A stretch of 12,113 nt of DNA from positions 386,553-398,665 of the forward strand of contig NW_003129856.1 of NCBI RefSeq assembly GCF_000003605.2, read 5' to 3'. Each line of letters opens with the position of its first letter. The stretch's first letter is position 1. The position numbers and the translations under genes were made by a program. Shown piece after piece: positions 1 to 8,448 of the stretch. This stretch comes from Saccoglossus kowalevskii (lineage: Eukaryota; Hemichordata; Enteropneusta; Harrimaniidae). The notes below the pieces were generated by a model. That model was not told the DNA's origin, did no database searches, and saw only the letters and a program-made list of their open reading frames with translations.

Positions 1-622
1 AAATTAATAAATACAAAATTACATAATAACAACCGTGTCCTTTTAATAATACAGTTTCTGATATGATTCAAACACCTCGTGACATCCACACATAATTATC
101 GCTGAGGAGAAATTTCCAGAAATTTTTTTTTATCAACTTTTTGTCAATGATGGCGAAGAAATCTTGTAATGCTAATGTTTGGACTATTATTTAGAAAGTG
201 CCAATCACTTATAAATTTAACTCAAGTTTACTTTCATGCAACCTCTGAAAAGTAAACTATATTTTCAGTGGGTCTTATTTCTTTTATTTTTTTTATGAAT
301 AAGACCCACGGAAAATAATGTTGACAGGGTCTTTAATGATGATTTGTTTTCATTGTAGTTACGGAAACAATTGCTGAATTGTCGTTGACTGTTTTTCTTA
401 AAAAAAATAGATTGACAGTGAACAAAATACTTCTACATATATTTGACTAACACTAAAATGATTAATTATAAAAAAGGTTATTGTCTCTGTTAGATGCTGC
501 ATATGTCAAATACACAAGTAGCATTCTACCTTGAATGCAAACTAGTATCTCGATAGTGGACATTACTGTGCTCAATCTTAGTGCTTGCATTGCATCATCA
601 CATGTTTTCTCATTTTCCTTAG
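1..622 (+). other. Intron of the PP2A B'' subunit gene (3' part)
   Basis: This stretch lies upstream of the acceptor TTTTCCTTAG that ends at 622. I searched it for the preceding B'' exon, which should encode an EF-hand region ending just before the MLDMVKP segment, and found nothing comparable, so that exon lies outside the window. The DNA is AT-rich with poly-T runs. Its one notable structure is a 20-bp inverted repeat at 260-317, listed separately. Confidence 0.75.
260..317. repeat. Inverted repeat / hairpin in intron
   Basis: The arms are 260-279 (TATTTTCAGTGGGTCTTATT) and 298-317 (AATAAGACCCACGGAAAATA). They pair at 19 of 20 positions around an 18-nt, T-rich loop. It could be a tiny fold-back element or an RNA hairpin in the PPP2R3 pre-mRNA. 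I see no target-site duplication and no reason to call it a microRNA precursor, since the stem is too short for a typical one. Confidence 0.7.
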
Positions 623-1945
623 ATGTTGGACATGGTAAAGCCATCAGAGTCAGATGTCATTAAATTGAGTGATCTAAAAGCTTGTCATATGACCAATATA
701 TTCTTTGATACATTCTTCAATCTTGAGAAATACCTGGAACATGAACAGAGAGATCCATTCTCCTCAGCAAGGGTAAGTAACAATTTTGTTTGTTCAGGGT
801 TGTGCCAAATCTAGTCACTACAAACATTTACAATGATTTGCAAGTCACTGTATCTAGTTATCACAGTCCTATATTAAAACAACCCAGAAATCAGCAATTT
901 TGGGCACAAAATAAATAAAATATGAAATATACCTAACTCAACGTCTGCACAGGGTTTTGCTGAGTAATACCTGACAGTAGAATTGATTGTGGGTAATGAC
1001 AAGCACTATGTCTTTCTCAGGACCATGATTATGATGGCCCTGAACCATCAGATTGGGAAAAGTATGCAGCTGAAGAATATGAATTATTAGTTGCTGAGGA
1101 AAGCGCCAATGAACCCGAACAGTAAGTACAACTACTAACTGCTTTTCAATGTTGTCTAGACAAACAAACCTGCTGCATTTGATAGTGAATTTCAAATTCA
1201 ATCAAATTTCATGAGGAAGAAAGTTCACAAAAATACTTGTTGTCTTGAGAACTTACTCAATAGTTCACTGTTGTAGTTCTCCCCAACGAGGGAAATTTGT
1301 GAAAATGTGTCTCTCTAACCCAAAACTTATTTCAGCTGCTTTTAGAACGTAGAAAACTGTCATTTATTTTGTAAAGTTATGTTGCATGGCATCTATATTC
1401 GGCATATGTGCTTTCTAAAGCAGAGGTTTCACAAATGCATTTAATAGCAGGCCATCAGGCCGGTCGGGGGGGGGCAGAAAGTAGACAGCCAATTTGGGTT
1501 TGTAGCAGGCCATATGGCCGGCGACCCGCTCTTAACGAAACCCCTGCTAAAGTATAGCTACATTTAAATATTGTGTTTTGATTGCTACTTCAAAGTGACC
1601 ATAGTTAAACACATTTCAAGTACAATATAGTAGCAATATGAGTATAAAACTTCCATGTATCACACCCCTCAACTCTCAATAGCCATGCAGCTACATGTAG
1701 GTTTAGTGATTATATAAAACATACAAATATGTGGAGTCCTGGTGATATGTCTAACATGTGTCTCTGTCATTGATCACAGAGAGTACCCGGATGATTTTGA
1801 GCCTGATGAGGAAGAAGAGGAAGAAGAAGTAACAGCAGTTAATTCAGCACAGAAATTTATCTTACAAGATCCGCCACACAAACATAAACTGAACAATACG
1901 CAGTATATCAATCAGAATGACCTGGAAATCACAGATGACTTTTGA
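623..1945 (+). CDS. PPP2R3: PP2A regulatory subunit B'' (PPP2R3A/B-like), C-terminal exons
   Basis: B'' subunits are EF-hand proteins that bind the PP2A scaffold and catalytic subunits and direct the phosphatase to substrates. Three coding exons are visible: 623-772 (50 codons, phase 0 at both ends), 1021-1121 (33 codons plus CA) and 1780-1945, stopping at TGA 1943-1945. All borders are GT-AG. The joined frame gives 138 residues. It begins MLDMVKP, contains NIFFDTFFNLEKYLEHEQRD, then DGPEPSDWEKYAAEEYELLV and AEES. These blocks are characteristic of the C-terminus of vertebrate PPP2R3A and PPP2R3B (PR72/PR130, PR48/PR70). The remaining tail, after EYPDDFEPDEEEEEEEV, is acidic then polar and does not resemble the vertebrate tails I recall. 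The EF-hands and N-terminus lie upstream of the window. An invertebrate is likely to have one gene pre-dating the A/B split, so I do not choose between them. Intron phases are internally consistent, which supports a functional gene. Confidence 0.93.
773..1020 (+). other. PPP2R3 intron between penultimate coding exons
   Basis: This 248-bp phase-0 intron has donor GTAAGT right after the AGG codon (770-772) and acceptor TCTTTCTCAG ending at 1020. An in-frame extension of exon 1 would add 13 codons and stop at 812-814, so splicing is needed to reach the conserved DWEKYAAEEY block. No other feature is visible in it. Confidence 0.85.
1421..1546. mobile_element. 126-bp hAT-like non-autonomous element (MITE)
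   Basis: The ends are CAGAGGTTTC (1421-1430) and GAAACCCCTG (1537-1546), whose reverse complement is CAGGGGTTTC, matching at 9 of 10 bases. The element is flanked directly on both sides by CTAAAG (1415-1420 and 1547-1552), as expected for a target-site duplication. A CAG.G terminus suggests the hAT superfamily, but hAT duplications are usually 8 bp and only 6 match here, so the family is tentative. The interior is GC-rich, with a repeated TAGCAGGCCAT..GGCCGG unit and a run of nine G. There is no coding capacity. Confidence 0.65.
1445..1521. repeat. Repeated GGCC-rich 19-mer inside the mini-element
   Basis: TAGCAGGCCATCAGGCCGG (1445-1463) and TAGCAGGCCATATGGCCGG (1503-1521) agree at 17 of 19 positions and are 58 bp apart. 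Each contains a GGCC...GGCC near-palindrome. A run of nine G (1466-1474) follows the first copy. The composition is unlike the surrounding intron, consistent with imported element DNA. Confidence 0.75.
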
Positions 1946-2600
1946 ATTGGTAGTACCATGGTGCTGCAATATTTGTCAGCATGCACGTGCACTGCCTTAG
2001 TATGCAACTCTGCTTCTAGAAAGCAGTGAGTCGGGTACACAGCATTTCTCCACAATTTTGTTTATGCATCTTGTACAATTTTTGGTATAGATAGAGCTAC
2101 AGGTATTACATTAGTATACCGGTACATACTTTATCAATGCATTGAATGTATTAAGAAGCTTGGAATCAAGTACACCCACATTTACAGTGACTCTTCAGTC
2201 AAAATAATCAGTGTATATAAAAAATGATCATGTTATGTGCATGGCGGATGGATATAATATAGTCAGTATGTTGCAAGCTCTATCACCTTGATAAAATTCA
2301 AATGCTGTTACCAGTACTACTGTCTGCTCAATATGTTTTTCTCTGTCCATCATGTTTGTATACTAATATCTACTCTAGCCTAAAATTCATTATTGTTTAA
2401 ATAATCTGCATCATTTTTACACTTTTGTTGTGAAACCATTCATCACTTAAAAAAAAGTTTTGTGCTATTTTGTATGAAGTTTATTTACACTGATTTTTGA
2501 AAATTTTGGATGTATAATGAAGAGAAAAGGTATTTTCACTGGATTTTACTGTCACTAATTCATCCCTTCATGTAAAATAAATTCCAATTAAAAGTAAAAC
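1946..2600 (+). other. Probable PPP2R3 3' UTR
   Basis: This is non-coding sequence after the TGA stop. AATAAA at 2576-2581 is followed about 25-30 nt later by a GU-rich stretch (GGGTGTGTTTG at 2609-2619), the usual arrangement of a poly(A) signal and downstream element. Cleavage near 2595-2605 would give a 3' UTR of about 650 nt. Later AATAAA hexamers at 3634-3639 and 4648-4653 could serve longer isoforms. The exact end is inferred. Confidence 0.5.
2576..2581 (+). terminator. Candidate poly(A) signal AATAAA (PPP2R3)
   Basis: This canonical hexamer lies about 630 nt after the stop codon and has a GU-rich element shortly downstream. It is the first AATAAA after the stop that has this context. 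Confidence 0.5.
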
Positions 2601-2665
2601 AGTATTCAGGGTGTGTTTGAACATACTATACAGGGTTGTGCAGTTGTGTACAGTATTCAGGGTGT
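2599..2665. repeat. 16-bp direct repeat ACAGTATTCAGGGTGT
   Basis: Exact copies lie at 2599-2614 and 2650-2665, with a partial third (ACAGGGTTGTG) between them. It sits just past the candidate poly(A) site, so the repeated GGGTGT could act as duplicated GU-rich downstream elements. That role is inference; the repeat itself is plain in the sequence. Confidence 0.7.
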
Positions 2666-5037
2666 AAAACGACTTGTACTTTATGACTGGTACTTAAAGG
2701 AGTTCAAGTTATTTATCTACTGAGCAATGCATTATGGGAGCAGTATTCACATTGAATATTCTGTGAAACTATTATCTCATTGTAAATTCAATATTAATAT
2801 TTAGGAATAATGTTTCTGGAAAGAAACCAAATTAAAAAAAAAGACCCCACAATATTTTTTTTTTCATTTTCGGGAACACAATGACTTGGACCTAGTCATA
2901 TCAAAGAAAATACAAAGTAAATTACATAATTATATGTAACGTATGTAATTTTGTCTAAACCTCCTTCATTGTTATATAATTGGTTCTGATAATCTCAGTG
3001 TAAATGACCTTCAGTATTTGGTTATCAAATTGCTTGTTGTGCACATTCCTTCAAGTACAAATCCTGTTGGGCTAAGGGTATTTTTCTGTAAGTTACTGCT
3101 TGAGGCCAAAAATTCGAAGATTTCTTTACAATAGGTACTTTTTGTTTTTTGAATTTATAAATGTCAACAACTGAATTTAGGATAGTGGAGCTTTCTAGTA
3201 TTGTGTCGGCTTAAAACTTTTTTATTGCCACAAATCAACTTTTTGTCACCTTTCACAAAATAATCCTGCATAACCTTTTCAAGATTTTTGTCAAAAATTG
3301 TTGATCAAGTACTGTTGCCGATGGAAAATTATATCTATTTGCCTCAAAATTGCTGAAAAACTTAAAGGAAATTACCTACAATTGTGCAAAAGGTTGCATA
3401 ATTATACCGGGAAAATCATTGCATTCAAATGGTTAATAGAGACTGTATGAACCAGAAATTGAAAAATGTTTTTTTTTTTATTGTTTGAAATTTGATGACT
3501 AAAGACCGTAAACGCTTATGACTGCAGAGATCTTGCCATGCCAAAGATTTGTTGATACCCTTTGAAGTGTTCCATTCTATCCTGCCATTGTGTTGACTGT
3601 TTAAAATGTCATGGTTACATAGACCATAGGAATAATAAATGTAATGACAGGGGAGAGTGGAACATTATTTGAAGGACAAGAGGGACATGGTTTTATTGCT
3701 CTCAACAAGATCTCGGTGCCATTTGCATATAAGGTCTATTGATCACTATTTCATTTCATATTGAAAACATTATACTTGACTTAAAATGGTATGGTGCTTA
3801 TTAAAATTATTTCATTTGATTACAAACTTCTTTTAATTTATTGAAAAATTATAAAGCAAAATATTTATTAATTTGTATTTGTTTATAAAGCCTTGTGTGT
3901 GTAAAAATGTCTGTACTTTTGATCTGTTAATTTAAGTAGTTCTGCATCACAATTATTTCATGATTTGGAATCAAAAATCATTTTTTCGCTCTTGACGGGT
4001 AAATATTATTTTATCCACCAATCATTTGCAGAATGTACTTTAAAATTGTATTACGTTAGAAGCATATCTTGGTTTGTGTCTGTCCTTGTACATAGAAGTA
4101 TGTCTACTTAACTAATTGAATAATGTTCTCACTTTAAATTGCATTACCATGTTTGTTCTATGAGAAGTGCATATGTATATCTATCAACTTAAAATTGTCT
4201 ATTGCAATTTCACAAAAGCACTTCTAATAGAAGAAACACTTAAGCAACGTTTGCCTTGCACTGGACTTATGATTGTACAAGAGTGTTGTATATTAGCTGT
4301 CTTCAACATATTTCCCCTCTTACCCTATATTTGTTACCCTGGTAAAGATTAGAAACTTCAAAGAGAATACAATTAGTCTGGAATATATCATTCAGGACTT
4401 GTATGTAATGTCCAAGCGATGTCATCCAATTAAATTATTTTGGAGGCAGATTAAATTCTGTAGCCCAAAGTTCATGAAGGCAGATGATTATCATTGTCAC
4501 AGTGAGTCGAAACGGCTATTTTGTTTTGTCTTCTTAAGTTGGAAAGGGATGGAAGCTGGGGTATGTACCAAACAGCGCCATCTATAGTTTGAAATCTTAT
4601 CAGTCTGTTAATCATTCAAATTAATGCAATCCAATCAATTGAATCACAATAAAAAGGAAAATTTGCCAAACAAATCTGAGTTTGTTATTTGCAGCTATTC
4701 ACACCTGTAGTAAGGGCAATATACATGATGTATGATGTCATATTGCATTTTGTAATACCGGTACAATACTGCATTCAATCAAAATAAAATCAAAATATCG
4801 GGGTGCCTCCAGACTGCCAAAATGGAAACCTATTCTCAGACTATTGTTCTGACAAAAGTTACCGGTAGGTATGATATGAGCCATTATTCTGCCCAAATTC
4901 ACAATATTTTTTAACAAACCACTCTTTTGATTGATTCATAAGAAATATATTATAATGAATGCTGAACATTTTAGATTACTTTCAAGACATGTGTTCAAAA
5001 AAAAAAGTGTCATGATATGCATCCACACATAAGAGGC
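2666..5037. other. AT-rich intergenic DNA, no gene seen
   Basis: All open frames here are short (about 60 codons) and show no recognisable domain, splice-linked conservation or compositional shift. The stretch contains poly-A/T runs, further AATAAA hexamers (3634, 4648, about 4784), ACCGGTA motifs at 4757 and 4861, and a CAGCGCCATCTATAG motif at about 4573-4587. It could include alternative 3' UTR of PPP2R3. Confidence 0.6.
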
Positions 5038-5102
5038 ACACTCCAAACACTGGCGGTGCTCTCACTTTCACTCCTCTCGTTCGGTTTCCACCGCTGCCAC
5101 AC
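5038..5102 (+). repeat. Left terminal inverted repeat
   Basis: This is the left arm of the element, starting ACACTCC. It pairs with the arm at about 5447-5510. Differences are mostly single transitions (for example GGCGGTGC against GGTGGCGC), the pattern expected from independent decay of once-identical ends. Confidence 0.7.
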
Positions 5103-5446
5103 CATATTTGCATATTGAAGTATAGAACGTAATCAAAGACGTTCGAATTCTCTTCGTGTCGCGTAGTAATTTTGAAATATTTGTTTTTGCTCTTGTATAT
5201 GAACCTCGAATATTCGATATACGCACTTTTTCTCCTCATCTAAATCTTGTGATTCGCAAGACTAATGTACACAGTTTTGATAAAATAAAAAGAGGCTTAC
5301 GAAAGCAGGTTTTCTTTAACCGAACATCACACTTGTAAACATGAATGTACTTCCACTTTGAAAAATAGGTCTCATACAAAAGTGAAATGTATACACCTAA
5401 AGACACTTTCTGTTGCATGATTTCATATTTATGCGCAATTTACGGT

Positions 5447-5510
5447 TTGGCAGTGATGTAAACCCGAACAAGAGGAATAGAAGTGAGAGCGCCACCAGTG
5501 TTTGGAGTGT
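5447..5510 (-). repeat. Right terminal inverted repeat
   Basis: This is the right arm, ending GGAGTGT. It contains GAGAGCGCCACCAGTGTTTG, which also resembles a CTCF-like core. It pairs with the left arm at 5038-5102. Confidence 0.7.
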
Positions 5511-7949
5511 AATCAAGAGGTAGAAGCACTTTCTGGTGCATATTACTTCTGATGATAAGAATAAAGTGAATAAAGAGATGTGGGACCAGAAAAAAAAATC
5601 TGTTTATTTTATTCAAAGATCTAAAATGTCTAGTGTTTTACAAAAAATGACGACAATTTCTCTCATTCTACCCAAAGAATGATACTAACAATATTAGTAT
5701 ATTTACCCTCATTTCACTGTAAAAGGTTGTCAGACATTACTTCAATTTATGTTCATTAAGAACAGTTTGGTATTTCCCTCAAAAAGATTCATTGAACATC
5801 TTGAAGTTACAATAAATTTTATATCCTGAAGTTTGAGGGATACATGTAGGTCCTTCATATCCACTTGTAAAACAAAAGAATTGAAGGGTAACAGCACCAG
5901 AGGGTGCTATAATAAAACATTGCCATTTATCGACAGTACAGGCTCAATTCCGTCACACTCAATTTTGAAATTGAAATAGTGAACATAAGTATGTGTGTAT
6001 TACAAGCAGTTACTGTAAATGAAAAGAATTTTAAAGAAACCTAATAGATTGTTGGTCTTTGCATGGACCCAGATTTTATAAAGCATGTGTTCGTGTAATG
6101 CCTTATCGACCCATGCGTTACAAAGACTCCACAGTTGGCTTCTGTACTTCTTAATAAATACAATATCATGAGTTACCGGTACATATTATATTAAATGAAG
6201 ACAAAAAATAACCCAGGTGAAAATGAATACCATATTCGCTCTAATCGTACATATGTAAATGACAGGTGTCATTTTAATAAACCAACTTACAATAAATGCA
6301 ATTTTTGGTTTAAGTGCACTTTTAATAGAGCAGATATATTTGTAGTAGGAAGGCCTTACTGAGAATGTACCAGTTAGATAAAAAAACGGGTGTGTTTCCA
6401 GCAGGCATACAAAATAATGGGTATGCAGGCAGGACTTTTTGTTTTCATTAAACATATTTCTATCAGAATCATTCATCAATAAAGATTTCAAATTAATTTA
6501 TAAAGAATGAGCATCTATGGCAAGTTAGACATTATACAGATTTATGGAATCTTGTTGGATAGAACATAGCTAATTTACATAATATAAAAGTTTGTGTTTC
6601 ACCACAAATGTGGGTACAATTATTTTTTTCCTCTGCCAAATGAAACCTGTATTAATCACTCATTGACATTTGGGAGGGGGGCTTCTATACAAAATATCCA
6701 ACACTTGACTTCTTGCTATTTTTTTTTCAGTTTAATGTCTGTGAAAACACGAACCACCACTTTATGAACCACAAAATAAACTCTTACCTTTGTGATTTAA
6801 AAAACAAACAAAACAGAAAATGTTCAAACATGACTTATAAACAAATTGAGACACATTATTCTGCCCAGAAAGCTACCCTGTAATTAAAGATCTTAATCAA
6901 GCACCCCCCCCCCCCCCACCAACTAAAGTACAAATAATTGTCATTACATGGAGATTTTTAACAAGCCTTTAACAATCTCTCCGCATTTCCTGAGTAACGA
7001 ACACATTGAGAATGGTGGGTTTTGATTTCAAAGTGGTGTGTATGTAACATTATAAATTTCATTTCTCTGCATTGATCAGCTAAATTCACAATATATAGAG
7101 GGAGGGCAAGGGGGGATAGCTGGTACTGGTTACAGGGAAAAAAAACGGCATTTTACGTTTTCACAGGAAATAAAATGAAAATTGCATTTCAGGAAAAAAA
7201 TAGGTTTTTACACTTTACAGATAAAGCAAATTCCTAATTTCATTTTAATAATATTTTCAATAATTTGTGTTTAAGAATCAAAATTGTAAATTTAGGCAGA
7301 GGGTCTATGGTGGGTAATTGAAATAGTGAATTGCAAATAAATTACAACATTTGGAAAATGCTTTATATGCTCACAAAAAATAATATCATTGTACAAATTA
7401 CGAACAAATAAAATAGCTGATTACATTTTACACCTAGTCCATATCTAGGAGTTTACGTTTTTCATTTATTTAAATTACATTTTTACGAAAATAAAAACAA
7501 TTGATTACAGCTTATGAAAATACCCCTTGCCGACCCTCTTTATGATGTGCCAAAAGAAGTAAATCTGAATAATTGTAAAACTGAGCAATACTTAAAATGG
7601 AACGGTAACAATTATCATATTTTAAGCGAGGTGATGTTAGCCATCTGAACAGCTTTGGTTTTATCCGTTGTTGATCATTACATACAAGTTCACTGATTTG
7701 TTCTAAGAAAAGCGCCCTCACAGTTAAAATGTTTTTAAAAAGTATGAATAAATAAAATAAATAAAAACACTGACAATCATTAGAAAATAATGAGCTTTAA
7801 AAATTAAAATGTAAGCAAGGAAATTTATCATAACTATTACATTATTAGGGGTCGGATGAAAAACAATTTGAATAAACACAATAACATTTACATCACAAAG
7901 ACGGGAAAAAATTATGATTCTTATATTATGAAGAAGTACTAGTAGGAAG
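5511..7949. other. AT-rich intergenic DNA, no gene seen
   Basis: No coding exon is recognisable on either strand. The longest minus frame (6186-6491, 101 codons) has a hydrophobic, low-complexity translation with no known motif and is probably chance. The stretch holds a run of 14 C (6904-6917), an imperfect palindrome AGCACCAGAGGGTGCT (about 5893-5908), an ACCGGTACATA motif (6175-6185) and an AGCGCCCTCA motif (7711-7720). Distal MSL2 3' UTR could extend into it, since TTTATT (AATAAA on the minus strand) occurs at 7465-7470 and 5603-5608. Confidence 0.55.
6904..6917. repeat. Poly-C run (14)
   Basis: Fourteen consecutive C on the plus strand (G on the minus strand) lie in AT-rich surroundings. 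Such runs are length-unstable and error-prone in assemblies. Confidence 0.9.
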
Positions 7950-7955
7950 TTTATT
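7950..7955 (-). terminator. Candidate poly(A) signal for MSL2
   Basis: The minus strand reads AATAAA here, about 495 nt past the MSL2 stop. It is the nearest canonical hexamer I found on that strand downstream of the gene. Confidence 0.45.
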
Positions 7956-8243
7956 TTTTTTTGGAGTCTCTATTCAATCTCAGAGACTTGTGTCTGAGAG
8001 GATCAGCAATTCTAGCTACCACAAGCATAGAAGTGATGTATAGGGATTGAATTCATTTTTGAAAAACAGAAGACCGCTTATTACAACCAGACACTATATG
8101 CAAATGTGCCCCAAATCACTATACATTTCATACACGTTGAGGGCGCTGCATTTTTAAATATACATGATCGAATGAGGGCGCCACATCGTCGTCCTACTTT
8201 TAGTAAATTGAAAATCTTGCTATAATTCTGTTTCAACTGGGTT

Positions 8244-8280
8244 TGTATGTATGTATGTATGTATGTATGTGTGGGGGGGG
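8244..8280. repeat. TGTA microsatellite followed by G run
   Basis: About 6.75 units of TGTA (8244-8270) are followed by GTGGGGGGGG. On the minus strand, inside the presumed MSL2 3' UTR, this reads as a TACA repeat. TGTA-type Pumilio-like sites would be in the antisense orientation, so no binding role is claimed. Confidence 0.9.
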
Positions 8281-8448
8281 TGTGTTTTGTACAAACAATG
8301 TGTACGTAGGAATTCTCCATACACAAAATAAAAGTTTAAACCACGCAGAGAACTAGAAGGTATCTAAAAATTACATATTGGATTGATTGACTTGATTGAT
8401 TGAAAATTTTTAAAATGAGAGGGAATGTGTAAGTACAATAGCAAATAT

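Larger units (their letters stand above)
1122..1779 (+). other. PPP2R3 last coding intron
   Basis: This 658-bp phase-2 intron has donor GTAAGT after CA and acceptor TGATCACAG ending at 1779. The split codon becomes CAA (Gln), followed by GAG TAC CCG (EYP). It carries a GC-rich small mobile element at 1421-1546 in otherwise AT-rich sequence. Confidence 0.85.
5038..5510. mobile_element. 473-bp MITE-like element with long terminal inverted repeats
   Basis: The left end, starting ACACTCCAAACACTGG at 5038, is matched by the reverse complement of the right end, ...CCAGTGTTTGGAGTGT finishing at 5510. The first 16 bp are perfect. Pairing continues with scattered mismatches for about 50 bp, through GCTCTCACTT and GTTCGG, and more loosely to about 65 bp. 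The interior is AT-rich and has no transposase frame. An AAGAGG hexamer occurs just outside each end (5031-5036 and 5515-5520), but not flush with the TIRs (gaps of 1 and 4 bp), so a target-site duplication is uncertain. The superfamily is not assigned. Confidence 0.7.
7950..8448 (-). other. MSL2: Probable MSL2 3' UTR
   Basis: This is non-coding sequence downstream of the MSL2 stop, read on the minus strand. AATAAA on the minus strand (plus TTTATT at 7950-7955) gives a 3' UTR of roughly 500 nt, and GU-rich sequence lies further downstream on that strand. The region includes a TGTA tetranucleotide repeat and two GAGGGCGC motifs. The end point is inferred; longer forms are possible. Confidence 0.45.

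Noticed and set aside
4167-4587. Two plus-strand frames of about 60 codons
   Set aside because: They show no homology recognisable to me and no splice-site support, and lie in AT-rich intergenic DNA.
5139-5150. GTTCGAATTC resembling a tRNA B box
   Set aside because: No A box, acceptor stem or anticodon arm can be folded around it.
4982-5239. 85-codon minus-strand frame at the left end of the inverted-repeat element
   Set aside because: It crosses the element boundary and TIR, has no domain, and is better explained by the repeat structure.
6186-6491. 101-codon minus-strand open frame
   Set aside because: Its translation is hydrophobic and low-complexity with no recognisable motif, in AT-rich DNA where such frames arise by chance. 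There are no convincing splice or start signals.
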